Below are positions 11,791-23,850 of a DNA stretch of 64,000 bases, one piece after another. The stretch lies in contig NC_073695.1 of the NCBI RefSeq assembly GCF_029784165.1, forward strand, positions 101,621,306 through 101,685,305, read 5' to 3'. Position numbers and translations under genes: made by a program. The notes below the pieces were generated by a model. The model saw nothing but the letters and a program-made list of their open reading frames with translations, searched no databases and was not told where the DNA came from. Source of the stretch: Wyeomyia smithii. Taxonomy: Eukaryota; Arthropoda; Insecta; Diptera; Culicidae. How positions within the stretch are numbered: the stretch's first letter is position 1; the number at the start of each line of letters is the position of its first letter.

Positions 11791-11953
11791 ACACACTAAA
11801 GTCGCTTTTTACGTGGGGGATACGTGCTGCTCAAAAAACGCGCAAATTCCGGAATCCGCGTAAAAAAAACCGCGTAAATTACGGAATCCACGTAAAAAAA
11901 AAGGCGCGTAAAAAACTCGCGTAAAAACAACCGCGTAAAAAGCGACCTTAGTG
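11791..11953. mobile_element. Small MITE with CGCGTAAAAA repeats
   Basis: CACTAAAGTCGCTTTTTACG at 11791-11810 and CGTAAAAAGCGACCTTAGTG at 11934-11953 are imperfect inverted repeats (one mismatch). The interior repeats CGCGTAAAAA-like units. Sequence style matches the element at 52163-52477, so the two are probably related families. Nested in the hAT remnant. Confidence 0.7.
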
Positions 11954-12129
11954 TTCCATTTTTTTACTTCTAAAATTTTGAAGAGCTTGCCCCCCCCCCC
12001 CCCCCCCCCCCTATTTGAAATTCTGGCTACGCCCATGGTACAATTGCGACAACCACGTCCAATGAGTGGTTCGACGCGAATACCGCGCCAGGGTTCACAT
12101 GTTAGTTACCACTGTGACAAGTCAGAGCG

Positions 12130-13240
12130 GAGAGGGAACGAGAACGTTTGTATTGGAAAAATGGATAAAAATTGCCGATTTTCCATGACTTTCACACGCA
12201 CTGACAAAACTACCCATGCAGCATCAACCATAGCAGTCAGCAAAAATAAATAGACAGCTCTATCAGTCGAACTCTAACCGTGACGGTGAAAACAGCGAAG
12301 CTGCTTCGTTCAGAAGTGTACGCGTTCAAAGAGTGGTACCCCGCTGCTTCGGAAACAGATTTCGTGCGGCACTTTGTGGACGCCTGATACGCCCGTTCCG
12401 ATATATACAGCATAATAACACTATTGGACAACAATCAGCGCTTGGAAAGAAAGTCCGGTTCCGGACGACCGACGAAAGTGAGCAAAAAGAAACTCCAAAG
12501 CATGCTGAAAAGAAAGACCGAGGGAAAAGTAGCTGCATCGCTGCGTGCGCTTGGCCGGAAGGTCGGTGCAACCGGCTAAACAGTAAAAAAGTACCTGGCG
12601 AATATAGACATACAAGTCCGGAAGCAGCAGTTCCGGGCCGCAGACAATGACACAGGCTGCAGGCAATGACGCAGCGGCAGCGACTAGATAAGATGGTCAA
12701 GTCGATTTTCCCGGCGAATCACGACGTGGTGTTGGTGATAGACGACGAGACCTATCTCATCCTGGATGGCAACGACTGGCAGGGTGCTTCGTATTTTACT
12801 TCCCCACGAAGGAAGTGAGCTCCGAGGTGAAGTTCATTTCGCACATCAAATTCTTCAAGAAGGTGCCGCTGTGGCTGACAAGCAGCGAGAAGGGTATGTC
12901 AAAACCGCTCTTCTTCCGCTCCGGATTGGCCGTGAACGGGGAAATTTATAGTACGAAGTACCTGCTGAAAGCTGCGCCGTTCATCAAGAAATACCGTAAG
13001 GGCGAAGACGCGGTGTTCTTGCCGGAGCTAGTGTCAGCCCACCACTCGAAGTGATCGTTGGAGGAGATGGAGCGGCTGAATATCGATGTGGTACCCAAGT
13101 CGATAAAACCTGTCCCCCAGCTGAGTCCCATTGAGAACTTCTGAGTAAATCTGAAGTTTTGTTCGAGATCTACTCCAACAATTTTGTCATGACAACTGAG
13201 GAGGAATGAATAAATAAAACTAAGAAAGGCCATGTTTTAG
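12130..13240 (+). pseudogene. DD37E-type mariner transposase relic (copy 1)
   Basis: Pieces run in order: an N-terminal helix-turn-helix region (GSGRPTKVSKKKLQSMLKR and ASLRALGRKVGAT near 12455-12580), the first catalytic block VVLVIDDETYLILDG at 12727-12770, FISHIKFFKKVPLW, SGLAVNGEIYSTKYL near 12930-12965, then FLPELVSAHHSK at about 13015-13050 and VPKSIKPVPQLSPIENF at 13092-13141. The second catalytic Asp is changed (PEL for the usual PDL), a stop follows HHSK, and another TGA replaces the Trp after PIENF. It interrupts the RTE relic between endonuclease and reverse transcriptase. Terminal repeats are not discernible. Confidence 0.8.
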
Positions 13241-14289
13241 TCCATCATGGCGAATGTTTCGGTTAACTGCCGGAAGGCCGCTCACAAGGAGGTGGTCTCA
13301 ATCTCAATTATCTGTCTTAGTTTTTTTATCGCCATCCAAAAAAATCCATCTCTTTTAATGCAAATCGAGCGTCAAGCGTGGGCTGACGAAGAATTGCCCT
13401 CAGACTGGATGGAACGTCTCATATACAAAAACTGGACTGTAGTAATTATCGGAACATAATTCATCTCAATACCGTATACAAAATTCTTTTCCGCATCCTT
13501 TCCATAGACTGAGACCATTGCGGGAATCCTTTGTTGGCAAATACCAATGTAGTTTTAACAGGGGAACACTCTACTGCGGACCAAATATTAACGTTGCGAT
13601 AAAACCTAGATGGACAGCGTACGAATCAGTTGAAAAGAAAGTGTTATGGCGAATTATGTTCGAACATGGTTTTACCAAAAACTAATTAGACTGATTCGTG
13701 CCACCCTTGAAGGTTCCAGATCATACATCAGGGTAGACGGTGAAGTATGAAACACTTGCGTGAGGTTAGATGGTTTGAAGTAAGACAACGGGCTGTCAAT
13801 CTCTTCTATCACCACTTACGGTGGTGATAGAAGAGGAATCATTTGAAGTGGTCGACGAATTTATTTACCTTGGTACATTGGTGACGTTCGACAATAGACA
13901 ATAGAATAACCGTGAGATAAAGAGGCGGATAGTGGTCGCAAACAGAGCCTTCTACGGATTGCGTAACTAGGTGAGGTCCCACAGCCTGCAAAGTCGCACG
14001 AACTAGCACTCTATAAAACACGTATTCCCTGGGTGGCCCTCTATGGTCATGAAGCATGGACAGTGAAAGAGGCTGAGCGGCGAGCTTCTGGTGTTTTGAG
14101 CGTGGAATTTACCGTTCAATCCTTGACGGCAAATTGGAGAAAAGTTCAGTGGGCTGGGCTTGTAGCTATAATGCCGAGGAAACAACCAGCAAAGGCTATA
14201 TTTAGCAGGAATCCCGATGGAGGCTGTCGTCTGTGGAGTAGAACCCGTAATTATTGGCTGTGTGCTGTCGATGGCTCATGTAATTAATA

Positions 14290-17200
14290 TTAGAGACAAC
14301 TGGAGAGGATCCTCACACGGATTTGAAAAATTTGTCTTTTGCAGACCAAGCTGCGCTTCTGGAAGCTCTGATCTTTAGTCCTACTGCTATCACCCTTTTT
14401 GCAATCATAGCCACGTCTTTTGGGAAAAATTTAAAGCCACAGAAAACATGCATCGTGACACTTCCGTTTCGAAATACACATCTTCTTTTACGGTTTAATA
14501 TGAAAGCGCTGTCTGTAAAATCTCTAGTTAATACTAATTATTCCGCTGCCCGACAAACAAAACTACCGAGTCAAGTTCAGACACAGTTCATCCAGCATCA
14601 CATTACAAAACCTCATCCAATATAAATATGCATAGTCGTTTCTCCATACTGCGACAGTCGGTCAACCAACAAACAGTAACATTGCATTAGATCAAAACAT
14701 TACGCAATCCTCAATTACTACACTAAAACAATTTTAATAAATATATATACGCCCCTAAATAATAAAAATAAATTCTATACGCCCCTAAATAACAAATAAA
14801 TGAGAATCATACCATATTTCCTATACGACAGGAACGTCGTGTACGTTTAGCAGTTCGCCACGCTTAAAAGTACATACTTAAAGCTTTGTACCTCCCGAAC
14901 CCACCAGCCACTACGTCTATACTGTAAGTATTGCGTATCTTCCGTACCCTGGAGGAACGGCGCAGAATACTTAGCTTAGCCGGCACGTGTAGACTTTCAT
15001 CATCGCACTATTTTTGTGAAACAAGACGTTTTTGTCTGGCAAAAGTATTTTACTGGTACAAACAAATACATTTGTACTTTATACACAGTTCATGCACAGT
15101 GCAGGGCTATCGAAGAATGCACTTTTGTTTAGAAAAGCAATAATAACGAAAACGAATGCAAACTGTATGTGTGCAAAATCGTTACTGCACAAATGCAATA
15201 ATATTGAGAGCCGGGTGATGCACTGCCAGAGCGGTTGAGTGTTACGTCAATGATGTAATAGTTATACTGTAAGTTGATAGTGATGATTGCCCACAATTTA
15301 GCAGTCCTGAGCCTACACGACCGTATCAATAAGTTGGAGATTTCATTGTGTTTACTCAGTAGAAATCTATTCTTTTCTATTTGTCTTCTGTCCTCAAAAT
15401 CCAATAATGTATAAGTAATTTGAAACATAAACTATTTACACGATGTCACCCCTAGCGCAAGCACCCGAGAAAAACACACGAACGTGTCATGAAAAATTTG
15501 CAATATTTCACGTATCACAGTGTTCGACTTAGGTAGTTATTCGCATATCATTTGCGGCTACAAACTTGAACTTGAAGAAAGGTCATCAGCGGCCGGCAAA
15601 TGCTGTTGCGCTAATGATCTATGATTGCATCCTCGCCTCGGTACCACCTACTAGTTTCACCGTTACATAGAGAGTTAGATTTTTTCCTAGGGATAAAATG
15701 CAACAATTTCAAATGAACACAAATGAACCCCATAGTTAAGTAAGTCCAGTAACTTTTTCAAACCAAAAATTTTAAACCAGGCGAACTATTTTGCTGGATT
15801 AACTATTTCATTCGAATAGATGAACCTTTTCAACGATTCGAATCACAACGGCTTCCGTGAAGGTGACGCATCTGTATATAATATGCAATTATTCACTAAT
15901 TGAACATCTTGTTAGTGTTACGCGCCAATCAATTCAATACTAATATTCCAGGGAACAAGTTTTTCTTCTCTGCGTAGTTTGAAACTTACTCTTCTCAGTT
16001 TTCCATCGTAATGCACATTTAAAACAATAAGTTTATCTTATCACATCACACTGCACTTAGCCTCGCTTTTGCACTGGACTCGTGGAATCAATCATGTAGT
16101 AATCAAAATAAATACAACTGCACACAAAAAAACGATTCGTTGTCAGACTGCAGTCGTGATCATTTAATGAAAGAAACGTCTAAACTTTAAAATTGTGAGA
16201 AGTTTTTTTAGCTTATAAATAAATGAAGTCAGACAGAATTGTCTTTTGTTACTGTACCAAAGTGAAACAGTATCAACATGAAATATTTGTGCTGATTTAC
16301 ACCTTTTCCTCGCGAATGTTGCAGCCGCAAATGCTATTCCTCAGTTTACGCAGCATAAAATCAAGGCCACTTTCGGCCAAGGTGGTTGTTTTATCACTTC
16401 GGTCAGCTGTAATTAAGATATGCAATGTAATGAATTTGGGTTTACGTATGAACAGTTACTACACAGGTCTGTATAAACGAGCGATCTCAGCCACATTAAA
16501 ATCAATAGCTTCGGGTAATTGTTTTCAGTATGGTATCAATAATACATCAATTGTTTTGACTTTAGTATACTTCATCAAACTGCAGGAGTTTAATTTTTAG
16601 CTGGTTAAGTTTATTCTTTTAGTCATTCAATGAATTTTCAAGAGATTATAAATTTTGTAAAATTTGTTAATCATGTAATTTATGTAAATTTTGCTAAATT
16701 TTGTAAATTTACATTGAGATGATAAGTGATAAGTTACCCATTCATGTTCAAATGTTGCATAACAAAACGGAATTAGTCTGGATTGATTTTGATTAAAAAC
16801 TAAAACTACGTTCTCGAATCACTTAAAGATTAATAAACGACTAGGAAAACAACATCCTGACAACAGTTTTCCAATTTATCATTAATTATATTTCACCGTA
16901 AGTCGTTCACAATTGTGTTGATAAGCGATTTTAACTTATCTCGTATTATTTTAGCACTATCTCTGTGCTAAGTTTATTAGTTTCAAAACTTATGCGACAT
17001 TTCGTTTCTCTTTACTTAAAGAAAATCTGCATCATCCTGTAAAACATTTATATTAAATTTTTTATCATATATAACATTCTGCTTTAAATGATAATTTTCT
17101 CGAAAATACAAAAAAAAGTTCGATGGGATTTTAATAACTTATCACCAGTTAAACAAATCATGAACAAAACGCTTACCACTTTTGTCAACAATCTGCTAAT

Positions 17201-17300
17201 CATCACTTTTTGAATTTTATCTCCAATAAGACGTATATTGCGAAGCGAAATATATCACTGTAAACACATCGCAAAACTTAAACTTTTCCTTCAAAGCGAC
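14290..17300. other. Unassigned AT-rich DNA
   Basis: No coding exon is supported in these 3 kb. A tiny duplication of ATACGCCCCTAAATAA occurs near 14748-14793. The 125-codon frame at 16223-16600 shows no family motif. Nothing else is recognised. Confidence 0.3.
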
Positions 17301-17409
17301 TATGAACCAAATAATCTATGATACTGCTTCTTCACAGCGTCTGCCATTCAATAGATAATCAACTCATATCACACTTTAATTGTAGTAAACTGTTGTTCCC
17401 ACCGGGAAA

Positions 17410-17900
17410 TACCTACACGAATCCCGAGCAAATCTTCTAAACACACTCGACAGTCACTTATTTGCAAACTTAACTATCAATGAAGGTCGTGCACTTGGTA
17501 CTATTTTCGCATCAGCACAATCGCACTTCCGCGTTTCCTCTGTGTATTGGTAAAGATGAGATTCTAACCGCAACCACCACGAACTAGATGTGGTCTGCTC
17601 GGAGTACACCGCAAGTCACTCACGCCAAGTTCTTCCGACAGACACGCGGCCAGGAATCTTCCTGCACAAAGAATCGTTCCGACACACTTCCAATGCACTA
17701 CTGCCCGAAACTGTCCAGTATCATCCGAGTTTTCTACCATCTAGTGCACTTAGTATAACCTACCGTAGAATGACAGTGTATTGCAACATACGACGTATCG
17801 TTCCCGTCACGGCCGACACACAACTGCGGGTTGCACCGGCTGGAATATAGGGAGATTGTAATTAGTAGCTGTAGTACTGCAAACTACAGTCGACTGATGC
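17410..17900 (-). other. Possible untranslated first exon or promoter region
   Basis: This block is clearly GC-richer than its surroundings and contains no repeat structure or long frame on the minus strand. An Inr-like TCAGTCG lies near its right edge (complement of about 17889-17897), and a plausible donor TAG/GTATTT occurs on the minus strand near 17410. These features would suit a 5' untranslated exon of a minus-strand host gene outside or further left in the window. There is no direct coding evidence, so this stays weak. Confidence 0.25.
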
Positions 17901-18265
17901 AGTTGCATTTGGTCGCCGTTTTCCCGCTTGTCTGACACAGCCATGAAGGGATTATATTACACATACGTATTGCTCGGGTCACTGGTGAATGATTGTGGTA
18001 GAGATGATCATGTCGTAACTGCTTATAACATCAATCAAGTCAAGATTTAGACCAAACCAGGATTTGTCGAAAATTTAGTAGAGTATAACGGGAACCGATA
18101 ACTATTTCTTTGATTGAGGATTTGTCGAGTTATTCACTGCTGAATTCATACACCCAGAAACGGTTAAAATGCTAGGATATCGAATGCAAAACTGTTTGTG
18201 TTCTCCGTTCTAGTATTTTACTTATTAAGATTTTTTTTGTCAGGAATTTGGTAAAAAAATAACCC
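17901..18265. other. Unassigned stretch
   Basis: No feature recognised. Confidence 0.3.
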
Positions 18266-18269
18266 TTAA

Positions 18270-18410
18270 CCCTCTAGTGCCCAAGTTATTTTTCAGACGG
18301 ACCTATGTAAAATCACTTTAAATCTTTATTAACATTTTTTTAAGTATTCATTAAAGCTTTCTAGAGGTTCAACTAAAGCGTGTCTAAAGGCGGCACTGAG
18401 CACTAGAGGG
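18270..18410. mobile_element. piggyBac-type MITE, copy 1
   Basis: CCCTCTAGTGCCCAAG at the left and GCACTAGAGGG at the right form a short TIR. TTAA (18266-18269) stands on the left and TTGA (18411-18414) on the right, a TTAA target duplication with one mutation. A second copy with intact TTAA on both sides lies at 53052-53191, which fixes the ends. Confidence 0.85.
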
Positions 18411-18414
18411 TTGA

Positions 18415-19640
18415 AGTATTGAATGTGGACATTCATTTGATAATTAATATAACAGAATATACATGGGTAACCTGCACAAACTCAATTACTCAAAACCTCG
18501 AACCATATGAATTTTCATTTTAGCATAAAGCATTCCAACGATGACTAACGAATTTAGCTCTTGGTACAATATCATAAATATAATTGCTAAATAAGCAACC
18601 AGTAAAAATATTTCGCATTTTTTTTATTGATTTTTGATTTTAAGCTATCTCAGTATCAGAGCTTGGTCTGAGAATTCGGAATAGTATCAACCCCGTTAAC
18701 TGTGTAGAACATTCAAACAATTGATAACAGTGTGTAACAGTTGTTAGTTATACGTATCTAAGTGAACTATTTTTCAAATGCCCAATGAGTGCTAGAGGCG
18801 AGAACTAAATCCTGATAACGAAAAACACCCCATCAGTATAGTCACTGTACTTTTACTAGTCTGGCGGAATGGATTTCGGAAACCACTTTGGACAATGGAA
18901 ACGGCAACTTGATGATTATGCGCCGCATTTTACAGTTGATAACTCGAGAGAATTTTTGAAATGAAATTATAATAATATTTTTTACATTATTCATTGTATT
19001 TGTAGCTAAAATTTGAAATAAACTATTATCAGCTCCCTTCGAAGAAACACAATACTACCAGTTGACTGTAACAAAATTGGTAAATTAATTGTACTATTGT
19101 TGTAGAGCCACGTCGTTGAAAATGTTATTTTCATCATCCTATAAATTAATGTTAATGTCTTCTATCATGAGCATTCTAAGAGTTTTTAATTAGGATATCC
19201 TCAAATTTTTTGATGAAATCTTGCACATTTCTTCCAGGATTCCAAACACCAAAAATATATTGATATCAAAAAGAAAAGAAGTAAGGCCCACATTAGCAAA
19301 CATCAAAGTTGGTGGTCGCAATATTAATTTCGGCCGCCATATATATTTTTTTCAAAAAAAAAAAAAAGATTTTGAACAGGTACCCACCTCAAGAATTCTA
19401 GCACCGTTCGAAAGTTGATACTTTTCACGTGAAATATGTTAAAATCAACTATGTATGTCGATCCAAAACATGTTGGACTCGACCGTTTTTTGCTGTAACA
19501 TTTGCATTAAAAAATGGACTTTTTCAGTGATGAAATACTAAGGTAGATCATTGAGTTTAATAAATTTTGCATGAGAGGTAATCATGTTAGCTTACTTGCA
19601 AAAAAATCTACGTTCTTGCGAGCGGCTGTCCGGTAGTTAA
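18415..19640. other. Unassigned AT-rich DNA
   Basis: No convincing gene or element. The frame at 19221-19418 has no recognised domain. Confidence 0.3.
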
Positions 19641-19649
19641 CCGGAACAT

Positions 19650-20400
19650 TTATTTATTATATTGGGTGATAACGTTGACTAAGGTACAACATTGATATTC
19701 AGCCGCTCTTCTCCAACGAGCGCTTCTAGTAGTAGGCCGACACCAGATCCGGCCAAAACACCGTTGCTTCGCCCTTTCGCCTTTCTTGATGAACGACGCA
19801 ACTTGCGGTAGGCATTTCGTACTATAAGTTTCCCCATTCACAGCCACTCCGGAGCGAACGAACGAAAGAACAACAGCTTTAACATCCTTTTTTCCCTGAT
19901 TGTCAGCCACAGCAGCACCTTCTTGGGGAACACGGTGTGTGAAATGAACGTAACGTCGGAGCTCACTTCCTACGTGGGGGAAGTAAAATACGAAGTGCCC
20001 TGCCAGCCGTTGCCATCCAATGTGAGATTAGTCTCGTCGTCCATCACCACCGCCACGTCGCAATTCGCCGGGAAAATCGGCTTGACCATGTTATTCAACC
20101 GCTGCTGCTGCGTCATTGCCTACAGCTCCGAAACCAGTGGACGGAACTTCCACTTTCTGATATGTACGTTAATGTTCGCAAGGTACCTTTTCATGTTTTG
20201 GCGATTGCACCGACCTCCCGGCGTCCGTTTTCGACGCGGCGGGGTACCGTTCGTCACATTTTTAGACAAAGTAGCTTCAATGTTTTCGCCTTCATGATTA
20301 AAGTTCGACTGATAGAGCTATTAAATTTTATCCTGTTGACCCATGGGTTACTATGATTGATGCTGCATGAGTTGTTTCGTCAGTGCGTGAGAAGGTAAAC
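19650..20400 (-). pseudogene. DD37E-type mariner transposase relic (copy 2)
   Basis: Minus-strand counterpart of the relic at 12130-13240. The frame 19650-19910 reads RSGVAVNGETYSTKCLPQVASFIKK, matching the copy 1 block SGLAVNGEIYSTKYLLKAAPFIKK. The complement of 19960-20110 carries the first catalytic region (DDETNL...NGWQG). Shared non-coding leader text also matches: 'gcagcatcaa' and 'agctctatcagtcgaact' near 20300-20360 inverted versus 12215-12275. Frameshifts and stops abound. The plus-strand frame 19923-20297 is merely its antisense. Confidence 0.75.
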
Positions 20401-21185
20401 CCATGAAAAATCGGCATTTTTTGTCCAAACGTTATCACATCATAATTTCTATAGAACATATCGCATCAACCAATCATTAGAAGCATTCTTCTGCATACAT
20501 CAGGACCTGATGAAGTTATTTGACCTTCATTTTAAATGGAATCATTTGCTTCATTTTTCACAACCCACTTTTAAGATCTTTTCTATCGATTCAAAACGAT
20601 ACTTACGCATTAAAAGAGTACCATCAAATAGCGTGATGGGATTCTAATGTCTAATGACACGTTGAAGGAAAGCAAAGAGTTAAACTTGGCGTCAATTTTT
20701 CCGTCAGTTGAAATAATCATCAGTATCATTTGAAATGCCGAAAGAAATGAAGTGAAAATAAAACTGTTCGAAATTCCTTTTTATTTCTTTTACATTTATA
20801 TCAAAAATGATTTGTGTTTTCGAAATCATATCTAAAGTAAATATAACGTAGGCTGTCCATATTCGTGAACGGCCAGCAATATGAAAAAAAAACTTTGAGA
20901 ATATTTCCTTCACCAAAGAGAACTTTGATATGAACAATAATGGGTAAGTCTCCGAACAAGAGTATCATTCTCATGCCAGCTGCCATGAATAATCTACTTG
21001 CTATGGAACAATCGAGCGATCGGCATATAGGTACAATGTTTATAAATTTATCAATGTATAGAGCTTAATCGAGTTAACTTTACGAAATCAAATTTATTGT
21101 TTTGTAACCAATTACCCTAAAATCTGTATCATACATATATAGGTACAGTTTGTTGCTTGTCAGGAATAAACTGATCACCGATGAA
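20401..21185. other. Unassigned AT-rich DNA
   Basis: No supported feature. Confidence 0.3.
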
Positions 21186-21353
21186 TGTGATTTTTTCGAG
21201 GATGCGAAAAATGAACACGGGCTGAGAGTGTGATTTAGACTTAGTAGAAATTTCCCTCGTCCAGATGGGACATCGGAGATTGTGGGTTCGTGTCCCGTCT
21301 GGACGAGTACTTCTCGGCCCGTGTTCATTTTTCGCATCCTCGAAAAAATCACA
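21186..21353. mobile_element. Hairpin MITE with tRNA-like core
   Basis: A perfect 37-bp inverted repeat (21186-21222 and 21317-21353, starting TGTGATTTTTTCGAGG) encloses about 94 bp. The core has a second inverted repeat (CTCGTCCAGA near 21254 and TCTGGACGAG near 21296) around GGTTCGTGTCC, one base off a Pol III B box. No clear A box and no sharp target duplication are visible. Confidence 0.7.
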
Positions 21354-22625
21354 TACATTGCCTACTTTACGACTTAAAATAAAAGTCATTAGAAAAGAAA
21401 TGTAACTAGTTTCATGAAGTGATCACCGATGCCAATTCAATTGTTGGCTCAGGAACATCACTAAAATGTGTTCGTAAGCGGTCTGGATTTTAAAGAAACT
21501 GCGAGCCAATTATTGGCCCTGACGACTCTGTTACTATTGGTTTAGTTTTTACTTGCGAAAGTGAAGGAAGGGAATATTTTTGCTTTTGTTTTCACACATA
21601 AATTGACAATTGCATATGAGAACTCGCGTAGGTGCGAACAGCCTCAAAAATCTCTTTTACTTGTGTCAGGGCCAATTGCCAAGATTAGAGCATGTCAAAA
21701 GTATTCAGAAAACACACTTCCCGCACTCTTTGAAGCCGCAAGGGAAATATTGCTTAGAATAAAGAAATAATTTCCTTTTCCTAAGTCCTGTTAAAGACCG
21801 AATATCTATTTGAATCTTGAAGAGCAATAAAAAAAATATATATCAGTAAAATTTAACGCACTGACATATATATGCTAATGAATGTCCTTTTCAGTCTATT
21901 TCCACAGACTAACAGACATAACATTTTGAACAAATTTTCAATAGAGTCATCGTTCGGATGATACCAGTACTTCACGTTAGTAACATTAGCTCCATCTGCT
22001 GCCGTGTTCACGCTGCGTCTTTTATTTCCACATCAGCGCTAACGTACGTGTATGTGTCGAATTGAGATCCACGAAACATTTATGAGATCGCATGACGGCG
22101 CCACAGACGGTATTGTCGCGCGATTACTGTAATTTGATAGGAAATTTAAAAAGATTGTTTTTTTTTTGTAGTGATGAAGCTAGGCTTCAGTGTTACGTCT
22201 ATTAGTCTGTGCTATTTTTAAAGAAGATTCGGTTGGAGATGTTTTATGGAGAATATGATGTGTTAGAGCAATTTTAGTGAGGTAAGATCAGCAAAAAACA
22301 AACGGTCGAATCCACCATGTCTGGTAACTTTATTGTAATTCTTGCTTAAGACGACATAAATATTTGATTTAATGTAAAAAAGTGTGAGCTCTTAAATGGT
22401 ACAAGAATTTTCAAGATAGGTGGGTGGGCATCTGTTCTAAGCTCATTTTTTCTGAAAAAAAATCAATATGGCGGCCAAGTTCAGTATGGTGACCACTACA
22501 GACGGTGTTATGAACAGATACGCAAAGAGTGAGGTCGAAAACTCCAAGTGAACTGTCAAATCGAGGCTCCAAGTGTGCAAAGTAAACAAACTCAGGAGTG
22601 TTACTTTTTGTACAAAATGTGTATT
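21354..22625. other. Unassigned, with a segment shared with 31.2 kb
   Basis: The stretch 21545-21660 (GGGAATATTTTTGCTTTTGT, then ATATGAGAACTC and GTGCGAACAGCCT) resembles 31210-31350, so it is probably the same MITE family. Inverted TTGGCCCTGAC motifs at about 21513 and 21665 may be its ends. No gene is recognised. Confidence 0.4.
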
Positions 22626-22633
22626 GTAATCAG

Positions 22634-23432
22634 CAGTGGTGGGCACCATTCCGCTAATTCGCTAATTAGCGACGCTAAAATTCAGTTAGCGATTTAGCGA
22701 TTCCGCTAATTTTTGAGCTGGTTAGCGAAACTGTTAGCGTCGCTAAAATTTTGGCCTTCGAAACGCTAATCGCTAATTCGCTAAATTTTGTAGAGAAGCG
22801 ACAATAGAAATATTTAGAAAAACTGTAAATTGCTGATGGCGTACGTAAATTGCTTCGAAAGATGAACATACTCTACTGCGAAAGTTACTTTTGTCAGTTT
22901 TTTTTTTACCCTAGAATGGCGTTCCAGTTATCGTACAAGCCACAGGAGCATTTTGAAGGACAAGCACAAGGTCTAGATTGAATTTTCGGCACACCAAGAA
23001 CTTTGGTAAATTGCAATGCACTTGAAATTATGACAACTTTGGTTCTACTTTTTCGATTCAGATAATAATTGAATTTTTATGAAAACTTCCTAATATTCAA
23101 TGCAAGCTAAATAACTTTTGTTATTCTTGTTTTTAGAAATCAAATATGAATACCGTTTCGTGAACCTCTTACTGTAAATAGCTTTAAAAAGTAATTGTTT
23201 TCGTTTGTTTAACCAAAACAGATCAAAGTGGTCCAAATCTTACAAAACACGAGCAATAAATATAGCGATATGACTATTTAGGACATATTAAAAAGTTAGC
23301 GATTAGCGATTAGCGAAAGTTCCGCTAATGTGGGTTCAGCGTTTAGCGTTTAGCGATTATCGAGCTAAATTTTCCGGTTAGCGACTGAGCGATTAGCGTC
23401 GCTAAATTTTCGGTTAGCGGTGCCCACCACTG
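22634..23432. mobile_element. hAT-type MITE with TTAGCG subterminal arrays, copy 1
   Basis: Terminal repeats CAGTGGTGGGCACC (22634) and GGTGCCCACCACTG (ending 23432) are flanked by an exact 8-bp duplication GTAATCAG (22626-22633, 23433-23440). Both subterminal regions are packed with TTAGCG/CGCTAA hexamers (about 22665-22795 and 23295-23420). The 64-codon minus-strand frame inside recurs in copy 2 only because the DNA does, and no domain is seen. 799 bp, non-autonomous. Confidence 0.95.
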
Positions 23433-23440
23433 GTAATCAG

Positions 23441-23848
23441 TATAATTGTTGTGAACCACGTGCAATTATGGTTTGAACGGAAAATGTGTTTGTTATGCTT
23501 GTATTATGAGTGATGCATTCAAAATTAAAAAAAAAAGTATAAACAAGCTTTGAAACTCAGTTATATATCCTTACAAAGTTTCGGAATTTCATTACACTTT
23601 CTAGTGCGTATGAAAAGTCATGCGAAATTCAATGTGGTTGCCAGAATTGTTTGGAATAGAATATTAGCAAAGGGTTGCCATATTTACTGCTTTTCTCTTT
23701 GCGTATCTCTTTATAACACAGTCTCTAGTGACCACCAATTTCGATGTTTACAAAGGGGACCCAATTTTTTCCTATTACTTGTATTTTTACTACTTACTAT
23801 TGATTTGAGTAATTCTATAGACAAATTCAAGAGTTATAACAATTTCAG
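23441..23848. other. Unassigned stretch
   Basis: A 125-codon frame from 23550 has no recognisable motif and overlaps the start of the next MITE. No feature supported. Confidence 0.3.
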
Positions 23849-23850
23849 TA

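Larger units (their letters stand above)
10673..12037 (+). mobile_element. hAT element remnant, 1365 bp
   Basis: Ends are CATAGGCGTAGCCAGA at 10673 and its near-inverse finishing CCCATG at 12037. An exact 8-bp target duplication GTACAATT lies at 10665-10672 and 12038-12045. Both ends carry long C-runs (about 10713-10722 and 11991-12011). The interior holds a broken hAT transposase, plus an antisense gag fragment and a small MITE. Excising the element restores a continuous RTE frame across the single remaining GTACAATT, which independently confirms the boundaries. Confidence 0.9.
9774..14260 (+). pseudogene. RTE-clade LINE relic, split by later insertions
   Basis: Pieces of one RTE-type endonuclease/reverse-transcriptase polyprotein appear in order on the plus strand. 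Endonuclease text (YDLLEKT, HDIMIVIGDASAQ, then RLINFTAVRDLNICSTY and HPNGVACSQIDHVLSD) fills 9780-10132. The GDFN catalytic motif has decayed to GDAS. The endonuclease C-terminus (GDSNHYLVV...RARLSNVLKS) resumes at 10427, and VLGTI at 10650-10672 continues as ATTTSNEWFDA at 12046. After a mariner insertion, reverse-transcriptase text reappears: ELPSDWMERL near 13395, STADQIFTLR near 13570, and LYFLG-like VVDEFIYLGTLVT, ANRAFYGLRN and WAGLVAIMPRKQPAK up to about 14250. Stops and deletions throughout. It is a single old copy used as a target by several DNA transposons. Confidence 0.8.

Noticed and set aside
17590..17850. 86-codon plus-strand frame as a gene
   Set aside because: No ATG start, no recognised motif; composition more like untranslated sequence.
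19923..20297. 124-codon plus-strand frame
   Set aside because: Antisense of the DD37E mariner relic, which matches copy 1 on the minus strand.
21254..21306. Possible tRNA gene
   Set aside because: Only a T-arm-like motif and a hairpin are present; no A box or acceptor stem geometry.
22675..22869. Minus-strand 64-codon frame nearly identical to one at 53975-54169
   Set aside because: Conservation reflects two copies of the same MITE; the region has no domain and is part of the TTAGCG array zone.
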